This document shows positions 33,250 to 41,108 of a stretch of 64,000 bases of DNA, piece after piece (position 1 is the stretch's first letter; each line of letters starts with the position of its first letter). Source of the stretch: CAVXNB01 sp963763085. GTDB taxonomy: Bacteria; Actinomycetota; Acidimicrobiia; Acidimicrobiales; Bog-793. The position numbers were made by a program, and so were the translations under genes. The notes below the pieces were generated by a model. That model made no database searches, was not told the DNA's origin, and saw nothing but the letters and a program-made list of their open reading frames with translations. The stretch lies in the NCBI GenBank assembly GCA_963763085.1, contig CAVXNB010000001.1, positions 310,001 through 374,000 on the forward strand, read 5' to 3'.

Positions 33250-34091
33250 CCCGCGAATCTCTGGGACGTGAGCCCGGAAACGCCGGGACGCGCGACGAAC
33301 AGCGCGCCGGCCCCGCGCTCCGCGTCATCCAGCTCATGAGCGGATGTGGTGATGTACAGCTCGTCGAGCGCGCGACCACCGAACGCGCACGACGTGGGCT
33401 GGCGGACCGGAAGGTCGATGACGCACTCGAGGGAGCCGGCGGCACTGTAGCGGTGCACGGCTGCGCCGCTCCACAGGGCCACCCAGATGCCTCCCTCCGC
33501 GTCGAGGGTGAGCCCGTCAGGCATCCCGACGTCGGCTGGGATGTGCACGACAGGTCGCCGTCCTGAAAATGTCCCAGCATCCGGGTCGAAAGAGAGAGCG
33601 TCGATACGCTGCGTCGGCGAGTCGACGTAGAAGGCGACGTCGCCGTCGGCCGACCAGGCAAGCCCGTTGGAGATCGTGACGGGTCCGAGCACTCGGTGCA
33701 CGGTGCGATCGGGGTCGAGGCGGAAGAGCACGCCCTGGCCCGGCGACGCGTCGTAAGCCATGGAGCCGCAGTAGAAACGACCCTGCGGATCGCAGGCACC
33801 ATCGTTCATTCGGACGCTCTCGTCGTCCCAGACGTCGGGCAGCCGCTCGATGTCGGTGTCCACGATCGCGTAGCCCCGCTCGGTCGCGACCAGGTGGCCG
33901 CTGCCCGTGCGCGGCACGACGCATGCAGCCACCGATGCCACGTGACGCCGATCGACTACACCCGAGCCGGGTGCGGTCGACAGGACGTCACCGCGCAGCA
34001 GATCGACCCAGAGGATCCGCTCCAGGCGCTCGTCCCAGACAGCACCCTCACCGTGGTGCGCGACCGGCTCGGTCTCCTGCTCAGCCCGCAC
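33246..34091 (-). CDS. SMP-30/gluconolactonase family lactonase
   Basis: 281 aa from GTG 34091. Six-bladed propeller with the family metal residues in GEGAVWD (Glu), ISNGLAWSADG (Asn) and MPDGLTLDAEGGIW (Asp), plus SVRMNDGACDPQGRFYCGSM. It opens sugar lactones to aldonic acids, the second step of an oxidative pathway. The start overlaps the upstream gene by 11 bp and the stop overlaps the semialdehyde dehydrogenase start (ATGA). Confidence 0.9.
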   Translation of the reverse strand: MRAEQETEPVAHHGEGAVWDERLERILWVDLLRGDVLSTAPGSGVVDRRHVASVAACVVPRTGSGHLVATERGYAIVDTDIERLPDVWDDESVRMNDGACDPQGRFYCGSMAYDASPGQGVLFRLDPDRTVHRVLGPVTISNGLAWSADGDVAFYVDSPTQRIDALSFDPDAGTFSGRRPVVHIPADVGMPDGLTLDAEGGIWVALWSGAAVHRYSAAGSLECVIDLPVRQPTSCAFGGRALDELYITTSAHELDDAERGAGALFVARPGVSGLTSQRFAG

Positions 34092-34992
34092 GGAACCGCT
34101 CAGGCACAGGCAGCGACGGATCGCCAAGCGGCGACATGGGCAGCGGAGCGCCGCCGCCGCGTTCGAGGATGTCGAGGGTGAGTCGAGCGCGCCGTACGCG
34201 TTCTCGTCCCGTCGCGGCTGCGACGTCGCGGAGGTGCTCGCCGAAAGGGTAGATGCCGGGTGCGTTGCGAAGCCCGAACTTGAGGTAGATCGGAGCGGCG
34301 ACGCGGATGAGCGCGGCCGCTTCGTAGAGACGGACGAAGCCGCCGATGTCGTCAGGCGACTCGACATACATGTCGAGCGCGGCACTCGAGGCCGCACGGA
34401 TCTCGGCCAGCTGTGCAACGGTCAGGTCGCTGTGAACGTTGATCGAGTCGGCTCCGAGCGCCGCGATCACGCGGAACGACACCGGGTTGACCGGTCCGAT
34501 CAGCACGCTGATCTTGAAACGCATGTCGGCCGGCAGGTCGCCGGCGACGCGTTGCTCGTTGAGCGCCCACAGCACGCCCTCGTCGGCAACGAGCACGTTG
34601 CGAACGCCGAGCGAGGCGGCGCGGTGAGCGTCCTCCAGGCAGAATCCCACCTGGTCGAGCCCTCGCGCGCGCGGACCGGGGCCCCCGGACGGCGAGCGCG
34701 CGGCGGCGCCGATGTCCCAGGTGCCCCGAGGCCCGAGGAACAAGGACAACTCGACGCCCCGCGCAGCGCCGAGTGAAACCATCTCGCAGATCTCGGCGTC
34801 GGTGAGCATCATGACCCCGCTACCCTGACTTACCCGGTGCACCGGCACCTCGAGGCGCTCCGCCTCGCCCAGAACGCTGGCCATTGCGTCGGGACCCTCG
34901 ACCGACGGGATCTCGATCCGCCACGCGCCACCGTCGGGAAACCGGTGCGGTGACTCGGGCAGTAGAGGGGATTGCCTCGGACACTTCCGCAT
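34081..34992 (-). CDS. U32-like TIM-barrel protein in the sugar-acid operon
   Basis: 303 aa, not firmly identified. The repeated beta/alpha pattern (AWRIEIPSVEGPDAMASVL, GVELSLFLGPRGTWDIGAAA, FKISVLIGPVNPVSFRVI, DSINVHSDLTVAQLAEIR, APIYLKFGLRN) resembles the barrel of peptidase-U32-like proteins, but the Cys-rich parts of true U32 peptidases are absent. It is the first gene of the operon with lactonase, dehydrogenase and dehydratase. A role as lyase or dehydratase of the keto-deoxy acid is a guess from context; the lysine in YLKFG could be tested. Confidence 0.6.
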   Translation of the reverse strand: MRKCPRQSPLLPESPHRFPDGGAWRIEIPSVEGPDAMASVLGEAERLEVPVHRVSQGSGVMMLTDAEICEMVSLGAARGVELSLFLGPRGTWDIGAAARSPSGGPGPRARGLDQVGFCLEDAHRAASLGVRNVLVADEGVLWALNEQRVAGDLPADMRFKISVLIGPVNPVSFRVIAALGADSINVHSDLTVAQLAEIRAASSAALDMYVESPDDIGGFVRLYEAAALIRVAAPIYLKFGLRNAPGIYPFGEHLRDVAAATGRERVRRARLTLDILERGGGAPLPMSPLGDPSLPVPERFRAG

Positions 34993-35005
34993 GTTAGCGC
35001 TACCA
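34992..35005. promoter_or_regulatory. LacI-type operator between divergent sugar genes
   Basis: TGTTAGCGCTACCA is a near-perfect palindrome centred on GCGC, the form of LacI/GalR-family operators. It overlaps the start of the minus-strand operon and lies 33 bp before the LacI gene start, so one bound dimer could control both directions. Confidence 0.7.
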
Positions 35006-35038
35006 TTAATCCGTGTCTACCGGTCAGGAGCCCTTATA

Positions 35039-36052
35039 GTGGCGTCGCCGCACCGCCCGGCCATGTCCGACGTGGCCAAGCTGGCCGGCGTGTCACATCA
35101 GACCGTTTCCCGAGTCCTGAACGGGCATCCCTCGGTCCGTGACTCGACCCGCCGCCGGGTCCTCGAGGCGGTCGAAGCCCTGGACTACCGGCCGAACGTC
35201 GCCGCCCGGGCGCTGGCCTCGCGCCGGTCCGGTGTCATCGGTGTACTCGCCATGGAGACCAAGCTGCTCGGCCCAGCGGCCACTCTCTACTTCATCGAAC
35301 GAGCGGCGAGATCAGCCGGCTTCTTTCTCAGCATCGCCACGGTCCACGGCTCGGCGTCAGATGCCATCAGCGAGGCCGTCGACCACCTGATCCTCCAAGG
35401 CGTCGAGGGCGTCGTCGCCATTGCTCCCGTGGACGGCGCGGTCACCGCGTTGAGTGCCATTCCGCCAGACTTGTCGGTCGTCGTCGTAGAGGGCGATGAG
35501 GGCGCGGGCCGGTCGGTTGTCAGTATCGACCAGGTGGGCGGCGCCGAGCTCGTCACGGAGCATCTGCTCGACCAAGGGGCGCCTACCGTCTGGCACATCG
35601 CCGGACCCGACAACTGGCTCGAGGCGCGCGCCCGGATAAGGGGTTGGCGAGGGGTACTCGATGCACGCGGTCGGGCGGCACCCGAAGTGCTGAGCGGCGA
35701 CTGGAGCGCGGCGTCAGGCTACGTAGTCGGCCAGCAGCTGGCCGAGCGCGGAGACGTGCGAGCCGTGTTCGCCGGCAACGACCAGATGGCCCTCGGTGCG
35801 TTGCGAGCGTTCCATGAACGGGGCATGCGCGTGCCTGAAGACATCCTCGTCGCCGGCTTCGACGACACTCCGGAGTCGGCATACTTCACCCCACCCCTGA
35901 CAACCGTCCGACAGAACTTTGCCGCGGTCGGACAGCATGCGATCGAGCTGCTTCTGAGGCAGGTGCGAAGTATGCCCACCGAGCCCACCAAACTGGTCGT
36001 TCCAGTGGACTTCGTCCCCAGAGAGAGCACGATCGGTCGTCACCGCACATAG
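35039..36052 (+). CDS. LacI-family transcriptional regulator
   Basis: 337 aa from GTG 35039, chosen because AGGAG lies 8 bases upstream. The N-terminal helix-turn-helix is MSDVAKLAGVSHQTVSRVLN. The C-terminal part is a periplasmic-binding-like sensor (FAGNDQMALGALRAFHERG, VAGFDDTPESAYFTPPLTTV). It is divergent from the sugar-acid operon and upstream of transporter copy 2. The ligand is likely a sugar of this island. Confidence 0.92.
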   Translation: MASPHRPAMSDVAKLAGVSHQTVSRVLNGHPSVRDSTRRRVLEAVEALDYRPNVAARALASRRSGVIGVLAMETKLLGPAATLYFIERAARSAGFFLSIATVHGSASDAISEAVDHLILQGVEGVVAIAPVDGAVTALSAIPPDLSVVVVEGDEGAGRSVVSIDQVGGAELVTEHLLDQGAPTVWHIAGPDNWLEARARIRGWRGVLDARGRAAPEVLSGDWSAASGYVVGQQLAERGDVRAVFAGNDQMALGALRAFHERGMRVPEDILVAGFDDTPESAYFTPPLTTVRQNFAAVGQHAIELLLRQVRSMPTEPTKLVVPVDFVPRESTIGRHRT

Positions 36053-36155
36053 TCGGCTCCGAGTGTCGCGCCTTCATCTCGAGGCACACCTTGAAGACGA
36101 AACTGGGCCGCGGAGCCCACGGGCTGAAACTGCGGCGGAATCCGCCAGGGTGAAG

Positions 36156-36168
36156 ACTGGTACTTGTT
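36156..36168 (+). promoter_or_regulatory. ACTGGTACTTGTT box upstream of sugar ABC copy 2
   Basis: Same 13 bases as 21915-21927, located ~135 bp before the copy-2 binding-protein start, in DNA that otherwise differs between copies. Its conservation in diverged flanks suggests function. Confidence 0.45.
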
Positions 36169-36184
36169 TGCGTGCGCATGTTGA

Positions 36185-36223
36185 TGTTAGCGTGACGTGG
36201 GCGCAGCTTTGTTAGCGTTCACA
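36185..36223 (+). promoter_or_regulatory. Two TGTTAGCG sites upstream of sugar ABC copy 2
   Basis: TGTTAGCGTGACG (36185-36197) and TGTTAGCGTTCACA (36210-36223) share the left half of the LacI-type operator at 34992. They are 25 bases apart, on the same face of the helix to within about half a turn. They suggest LacI control of this transporter copy. Copy 1 has only a weaker TGTTACGTTCCAC at 21943. Confidence 0.5.
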
Positions 36224-36301
36224 CCAACCAACCAAACCGCAGCAGGCGGCCGGAGGGGAACAGCAACCTGCTAGTCAAAGATGACTGAAAGAGGGGGAAA
36301 C

Positions 36302-37417
36302 ATGTCGACAGAAGGACACGACGAGATCAGCAACGAGCAGCGCGAGCTCTCCCGCAGGCGCTTCTTGCGCAACGCGGGCCTCGCCGCCTCGTTGCCGCTC
36401 ATCGGCGGCGTTGTCGAGATCCTGAGTGAGCAGGGAGCCGGCGCTTCGACCTACAAGCGCAACGACGACCACCCGTTCTTCGCCAAGCACCCGAAGTACC
36501 ACTTCGTGATGGTCAACCACGTGACGACGAACTCGTTCTTCACCGCCACCCAGTACGGCATCCACGACGCTGCCAACCTCTTGGGTGTCTCCACCCAGTG
36601 GACCGGTTCGACCAGCTCGGTCGTCTCCCAGATGGTCTCGGCGATGGATGCCGCGATCGCGGCGAATGCGAACGGCATCGGCGTGTGCCTGATCGACAAC
36701 ACAGCCTTCAATTCGCCGGTCGACACCGCGCTCAGCGCCGGCATCCCGGTCATCGCCTACAACGCGGACGTGGAAGCCGGCTTTGTGAACAACCGCATGG
36801 CCTACGTCGGCCAGTCGAACCTGACAGCCGGAGCGGCCGTGGCCAACCACATCCTGAAGCACGTGAAGCGCGGTGACAAGGTCGCCGGGATCATCGCCAC
36901 CCCGGGCACCGCGAACATCCAGCCCCGGATCAACGGCGCCAAGCCGATCTTCAAGAAGGCCGGGATCCACTTCGTGGAGGTCGGAACCTCGGCCACGGAA
37001 GGCTCACCCGAGTACGACAAGATCCAGTCCTGGTACGCCGGCAACAAGGACGTGAAGTTCATGATGACGGTCGACAGTGGCGACAGCGACGCGGCCGCGG
37101 AGTTCATCACCAACAACCACCTGAAGGGCAAGGTGGGCTGTGCGGGCTGGGATGTCGGCACCCCGGTGATCGACGCCGTCGCAAACGGCACCATGCTGCT
37201 GACGATCGACCAGCAGGCCTACCTGCAGGGCTTCCTGCCGATCGTGCAGCTCTTCCTCTACAACATCTCCGGCGGGCTGATGAAGCCCCAGAACACCGAC
37301 ACCGGCACGGCGATCGTGACCAAGGGCCTCGCCGGACCGTATAAGAAGAAGACCCGCTGGGAAGGCTCGAGCTCGAAGGAAGGGGTGCTCAAGCCACCCT
37401 CGTCCATCCCCTTCTAG
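36302..37417 (+). CDS. Sugar ABC transporter substrate-binding protein, Tat-type signal (copy 2)
   Basis: 371 aa, same protein as the copy-1 gene at 22038-23153: twin-arginine signal in residues 15-34 and a ribose/xylose-type binding fold. The ribosome-binding site AGAGGGGG lies inside the repeat. What differs is the promoter region, which here has two TGTTAGCG sites and lies behind the LacI gene. Two copies with separate control could respond to different sugars. Confidence 0.9.
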   Translation: MSTEGHDEISNEQRELSRRRFLRNAGLAASLPLIGGVVEILSEQGAGASTYKRNDDHPFFAKHPKYHFVMVNHVTTNSFFTATQYGIHDAANLLGVSTQWTGSTSSVVSQMVSAMDAAIAANANGIGVCLIDNTAFNSPVDTALSAGIPVIAYNADVEAGFVNNRMAYVGQSNLTAGAAVANHILKHVKRGDKVAGIIATPGTANIQPRINGAKPIFKKAGIHFVEVGTSATEGSPEYDKIQSWYAGNKDVKFMMTVDSGDSDAAAEFITNNHLKGKVGCAGWDVGTPVIDAVANGTMLLTIDQQAYLQGFLPIVQLFLYNISGGLMKPQNTDTGTAIVTKGLAGPYKKKTRWEGSSSKEGVLKPPSSIPF

Positions 37418-38518
37418 GTGATGGAAGGCGAGCGATCGGCGATCGACTCACCTGACCAAGCTGTCGCAACCAGCCCGGCGGAGCCCCCAAGCGCAGTGGG
37501 GCCTCCGTCGGGCGGTATGCGTCGCACCATCTGGCGGGTCTTCTTATCGCAGCGTGAGATCACCCCGGTCATCATCACGATCGCCCTGTTCATCTACTTC
37601 GCCATTGACTCGTCGTCTTTCGTCAGCTCCCTCAGCCTGAACTCCGCCGCCGGGTTCGCGGGGCCGATCGGGGCGATCGCCGTCGGCGAGGTTCTCGTGC
37701 TGGTGCTGGGCGAGATCGACCTGTCCGCCGGGCAGGTGTTCCTGTTCGCCCCCTGGGTCATGTACTGGATGTGGACCCTCGGGGTCCCCGTGGGGTGGGC
37801 CATCGTGGTCGCCCTCTTGGTCGTTGTCGGCGTCGGGCTTATGAACGGCCTGATCACCGTGTTGTTGAACGTGCCGTCGTTCGTCACGACCCTGGCGACC
37901 AACTTCATCCTGTTCGGTCTCGTGCTGATCTTCTCGAACGACACCGAAGCGTCGCCGATCCCCGGTGCCCTGCCTCCGCAGACCTCGCTCGTGCAGCCGC
38001 ATGTGGGCCTCTTCGGCCAGGTGTTCGGTGTCTACCTGTGGTCGGAGATCATCTGGGTGGCGGTGATCGCAGTGATCGTCCACTTCATGTTCAGGCGGAG
38101 CCGCTTCGGCGTGCGCGTGGTGGCGACGGGCGGAAACCTGCAGGGCGCCGCCGAGGCCGGCGTGCCGGTCCGGCGCGTGAAGGTGCTGGTCTTCATGCTG
38201 TGCTCGTTCCTGGCCGGGCTCGTCGGGATCGTCGACGCGATCAAGTACGGGAGCATGGACCCGGGCAACGCCGGCGTCGACTACATCTTGTACGCCGTGG
38301 GCGCCTGCGTCATCGGCGGGACCGCCCTCACGGGCGGTCGCGGCACGGTCATCGGCGCCTTCATCGGTGCCATCCTGATCGGGGTTCTCGAGGCCGGCCT
38401 CACGGTCATCGGGGTCAGCACCAACGACTTCTACGTCTACATCGGCCTCGTGATCATCGGCGCCATGGCCCTTAACGTGTGGCTCGACCGTCTCGCCGCG
38501 CGCACCCGGACGAGTTGA
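37418..38518 (+). CDS. Sugar ABC transporter permease (copy 2)
   Basis: 366 aa, identical at protein level to the copy-1 permease; the only base change seen (37840, T for G) is silent. RbsC/XylH family with ~10 membrane segments, placed directly after the binding-protein stop. It forms the membrane channel for the ATPase 16 bp downstream. Confidence 0.9.
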   Translation: MMEGERSAIDSPDQAVATSPAEPPSAVGPPSGGMRRTIWRVFLSQREITPVIITIALFIYFAIDSSSFVSSLSLNSAAGFAGPIGAIAVGEVLVLVLGEIDLSAGQVFLFAPWVMYWMWTLGVPVGWAIVVALLVVVGVGLMNGLITVLLNVPSFVTTLATNFILFGLVLIFSNDTEASPIPGALPPQTSLVQPHVGLFGQVFGVYLWSEIIWVAVIAVIVHFMFRRSRFGVRVVATGGNLQGAAEAGVPVRRVKVLVFMLCSFLAGLVGIVDAIKYGSMDPGNAGVDYILYAVGACVIGGTALTGGRGTVIGAFIGAILIGVLEAGLTVIGVSTNDFYVYIGLVIIGAMALNVWLDRLAARTRTS

Positions 38519-38534
38519 GGGACGGGATGAGACG

Positions 38535-39842
38535 ATGAGCGACACGACGATCGGGACCGAGGTCCACGACGACAGCCCTGACCACTCCGAACCGGTGCTC
38601 GAGGTCCAGGGCCTGACGAAGTCCTTCGGGCCGCTCTCGGTGCTGCGCGGTGTCGACATGACGCTGCACCGCGGTGAGGTGCTCGGCCTGGTCGGCGACA
38701 ACGGAGCCGGCAAGAGCACCCTCGTCAAGATCATAAGCGGGCTGTTCTCCCAGGATTCGGGACGCGTCCTGGTCAACGGCAACGAGGTGCACTTCCGATC
38801 CGTCCCCGACGCCACCGCGCACGGGATCGAGACCGTGTACCAGGACCTGGCCCTCGTCCCCCAGCTGCCCGTGTACCTGAACCTGTTCCTCAACCATGAG
38901 CTGACCTTCTTCGGGCCCATGCGGCTGCTCGACAAACGCACGATGCGCGAGCTCGCCGAGCAGTACTTCGAGGACATCAACGTGAACGTGCCGAACGTGA
39001 ACGCCGAGGCCGGCCAGCTCTCCGGCGGCCAGCGTCAGGCGATCGCCGTCGCGCGAGCGACGAGGGCCGACGCCAAGATCCTGCTCTTAGACGAGCCGCT
39101 CGCCGCGATGGGAGCGCGGGAGTCACGGCTCATCATCGACCTCGTGAAGGACCTCGCCTCGAGCGGGAAAGTGTCGATCATCATCATCGACCACAACTAT
39201 GCCCACCTCTTCCAGCTCTGCGACCGGGTCAACGTGATGCAGGGCGGCCGCATCACCATCGACCGCTACATAAAGGACACCTCGCTCGAAGAGCTGACCG
39301 AGGTGATGGTCAGCAGCTACCGGTCCCAGATCCAAGACGTCGCAGCGAGCACACCGGTGATCGGACCCCGAACGCCACGGCCTGTCAGACCGGAGCGACG
39401 CTCCCGGGTCGGGCTTCGCGCCGGCGTGGCGGTCGCCGTCGTCGTCCTCGCGGCCGTGATCGCCATCGTCGCTTCCAACGTGGGGAACCATTCCTCGAAA
39501 TCGACGACGAGCACGACGAGGGCACCGACCACCACCACGCTGGCGGTTCCTCCGCACAAGGTCGTCGTCGCCCTGAGCGGTTCGGGCATCTTGAAGGGCG
39601 CCTCGTTCCGGGTCTCTTCAGTGCCGTGGTCACTCGCCTGGTCCTACAGCTGCAAAGCCCTCGGCAACCCCGGCAACTTCATCGCCCAGATCAAGCAGGG
39701 CTCGAATCTGGACGCCAAGGACAAGGAAGTCAACGAACTGGGTCTAAAGGGTGCCGGAGTCTCGCTCTACCACGACACCGGCTCGTTCACCCTCAGGATC
39801 ATCTCGGAGTGCAAGTGGGCCGTCCGGGTGAAGAATGGCTAG
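38535..39842 (+). CDS. Sugar ABC ATPase fused to a membrane segment and outside domain (copy 2)
   Basis: 435 aa. Same architecture as copy 1: one ABC domain (20-265), membrane segment (~295-316), Ser/Thr stalk, beta-rich outside domain with C373 and C426. Two residues differ from copy 1 (E146 for D, T280 for P), both outside the ATP motifs. The stop is 5 bp before the galactokinase ATG. Because the whole fusion is preserved in both copies, it is not an assembly accident at one site. Confidence 0.88.
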   Translation: MSDTTIGTEVHDDSPDHSEPVLEVQGLTKSFGPLSVLRGVDMTLHRGEVLGLVGDNGAGKSTLVKIISGLFSQDSGRVLVNGNEVHFRSVPDATAHGIETVYQDLALVPQLPVYLNLFLNHELTFFGPMRLLDKRTMRELAEQYFEDINVNVPNVNAEAGQLSGGQRQAIAVARATRADAKILLLDEPLAAMGARESRLIIDLVKDLASSGKVSIIIIDHNYAHLFQLCDRVNVMQGGRITIDRYIKDTSLEELTEVMVSSYRSQIQDVAASTPVIGPRTPRPVRPERRSRVGLRAGVAVAVVVLAAVIAIVASNVGNHSSKSTTSTTRAPTTTTLAVPPHKVVVALSGSGILKGASFRVSSVPWSLAWSYSCKALGNPGNFIAQIKQGSNLDAKDKEVNELGLKGAGVSLYHDTGSFTLRIISECKWAVRVKNG

Positions 39843-39847
39843 TGCCC

Positions 39848-41014
39848 ATGAGCGCGGACGAGACGTCGGGCGAAGGCTTCCGTCGTACGTTCGGTAAGCG
39901 GCCTGAGGGGATCTGGACCGCTCCCGGACGCGTGAACCTGATCGGCGAGTTCACCGACTACAACGACGGCTTCGTGCTGCCGTTCGCTCTCCCCTTTGCC
40001 GCTCAGGCGAGCGTCGCACGTCGCGACGACGACCTCGTGAGAGTCGCCTCGGCCCAGCAGCAAGAGGACGGCGGGCCCACGGTCTTCGAAGCTCGCCTCG
40101 ACCGGTTGGAGCCTGGGACTCCAACAGGCTGGCCGGCGTACGTCCTCGGCGTCGTGTGGGCACTGCGCGAGGCGGACATGGTCGTGAGCGGCGTCGAGGT
40201 CCATCTCGACAGTGACGTGCCGATCGGGGCCGGCCTGTCCTCGTCCGCGGCGCTCGAGTGCTCCGTCGCCTTGGCGCTGCGCGACCTCTATGGACTTCCG
40301 CTTTCACTGGAGGACCTCGCGAACCTGGCACGGCGGGCCGAGAACGAGTACGTCGGCGTGCCGACCGGGATCATGGACCAGACGGCGTCGTTGCGGTGCA
40401 GGGCCGGCCGGGCGCTGTTTCTCGACACGCGAACCCTGGGCGCACGCCAAGTCCCGCTCGACCTCAAGCCGATGGGCCTGACGCTGCTCGTCGTCAACAC
40501 CGGCGTCAAGCACGCCCTCTACGACTCCGCGTACGCAGACCGACGTCGCGACTGCCTTCGTGCGGCCGAGGAGCTCGGTGTCGCGGCGCTGCGAGACGTC
40601 GCGCCCGACGAGCTGGACGAGGCACTCGCTCAGCTCTCCGACGGCGTCGTGCGCCGCCGGGCCCGCCATGTCATCACCGAGGACAGCCGGGTGCTCGAGG
40701 TGGTTAGCCTCCTCGACTCTGGGAGACCTGCGCTGGTCGGTCCCGTGCTGACCGCAGGACATGCGTCGCTGCGCGACGACTTCGAGGTCTCGTCGCCCGA
40801 GCTGGACACGGTCGTCGACGTCGCCGTTGCCGGCGGGGCTCTCGGAGCCCGGATGACGGGGGGCGGGTTCGGCGGCTCGGCCGTGGTGCTCCTCGAGATC
40901 GGCGCGGCTGGAGCGGTCACGGCGGCCGTCGCGAGAGCCTTCGCGGAGAGGGGCTACCGCCGGCCCGAGACGACCGAGGTCGCCGCCTCGGGCGGCGCGT
41001 CGCGCCTCGCCTGA
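39848..41014 (+). CDS. galK: Galactokinase
   Basis: 388 aa GHMP kinase from ATG 39848. Motif 1 is APGRVNLIGEFTDYNDGFVLP (Phe where His is usual in GEHTDYN), motif 2 DVPIGAGLSSSAALE, motif 3 GARMTGGGFGGSAVV. It phosphorylates galactose to galactose 1-phosphate in the cytoplasm. Co-transcribed with transporter copy 2, which suggests that this ABC system imports galactose or a related sugar (L-arabinose and D-fucose are other possibilities). No galT or galE is in the window. Confidence 0.9.
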   Translation: MSADETSGEGFRRTFGKRPEGIWTAPGRVNLIGEFTDYNDGFVLPFALPFAAQASVARRDDDLVRVASAQQQEDGGPTVFEARLDRLEPGTPTGWPAYVLGVVWALREADMVVSGVEVHLDSDVPIGAGLSSSAALECSVALALRDLYGLPLSLEDLANLARRAENEYVGVPTGIMDQTASLRCRAGRALFLDTRTLGARQVPLDLKPMGLTLLVVNTGVKHALYDSAYADRRRDCLRAAEELGVAALRDVAPDELDEALAQLSDGVVRRRARHVITEDSRVLEVVSLLDSGRPALVGPVLTAGHASLRDDFEVSSPELDTVVDVAVAGGALGARMTGGGFGGSAVVLLEIGAAGAVTAAVARAFAERGYRRPETTEVAASGGASRLA

Positions 41015-41108
41015 CACCCAAGCTCAGGTTCTCGGCGGATCTGTCGAAGTAACTGGTACAAGAGCGCGGTTCCCGGGCTCCATCAGCTTGATCGAGCAAG
41101 GAAACCTC

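Larger units (their letters stand above)
36274..39874 (+). repeat. 3.6-kb direct repeat, copy 2 (sugar ABC transporter)
   Basis: Matches 22010-25610 with six substitutions seen by eye. Here the right edge runs on into an intact galactokinase gene, so this copy is likely the original arrangement. Recombination between the copies would remove or amplify a 14.3-kb unit that includes all xylose and oxidative genes. Confidence 0.95.
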
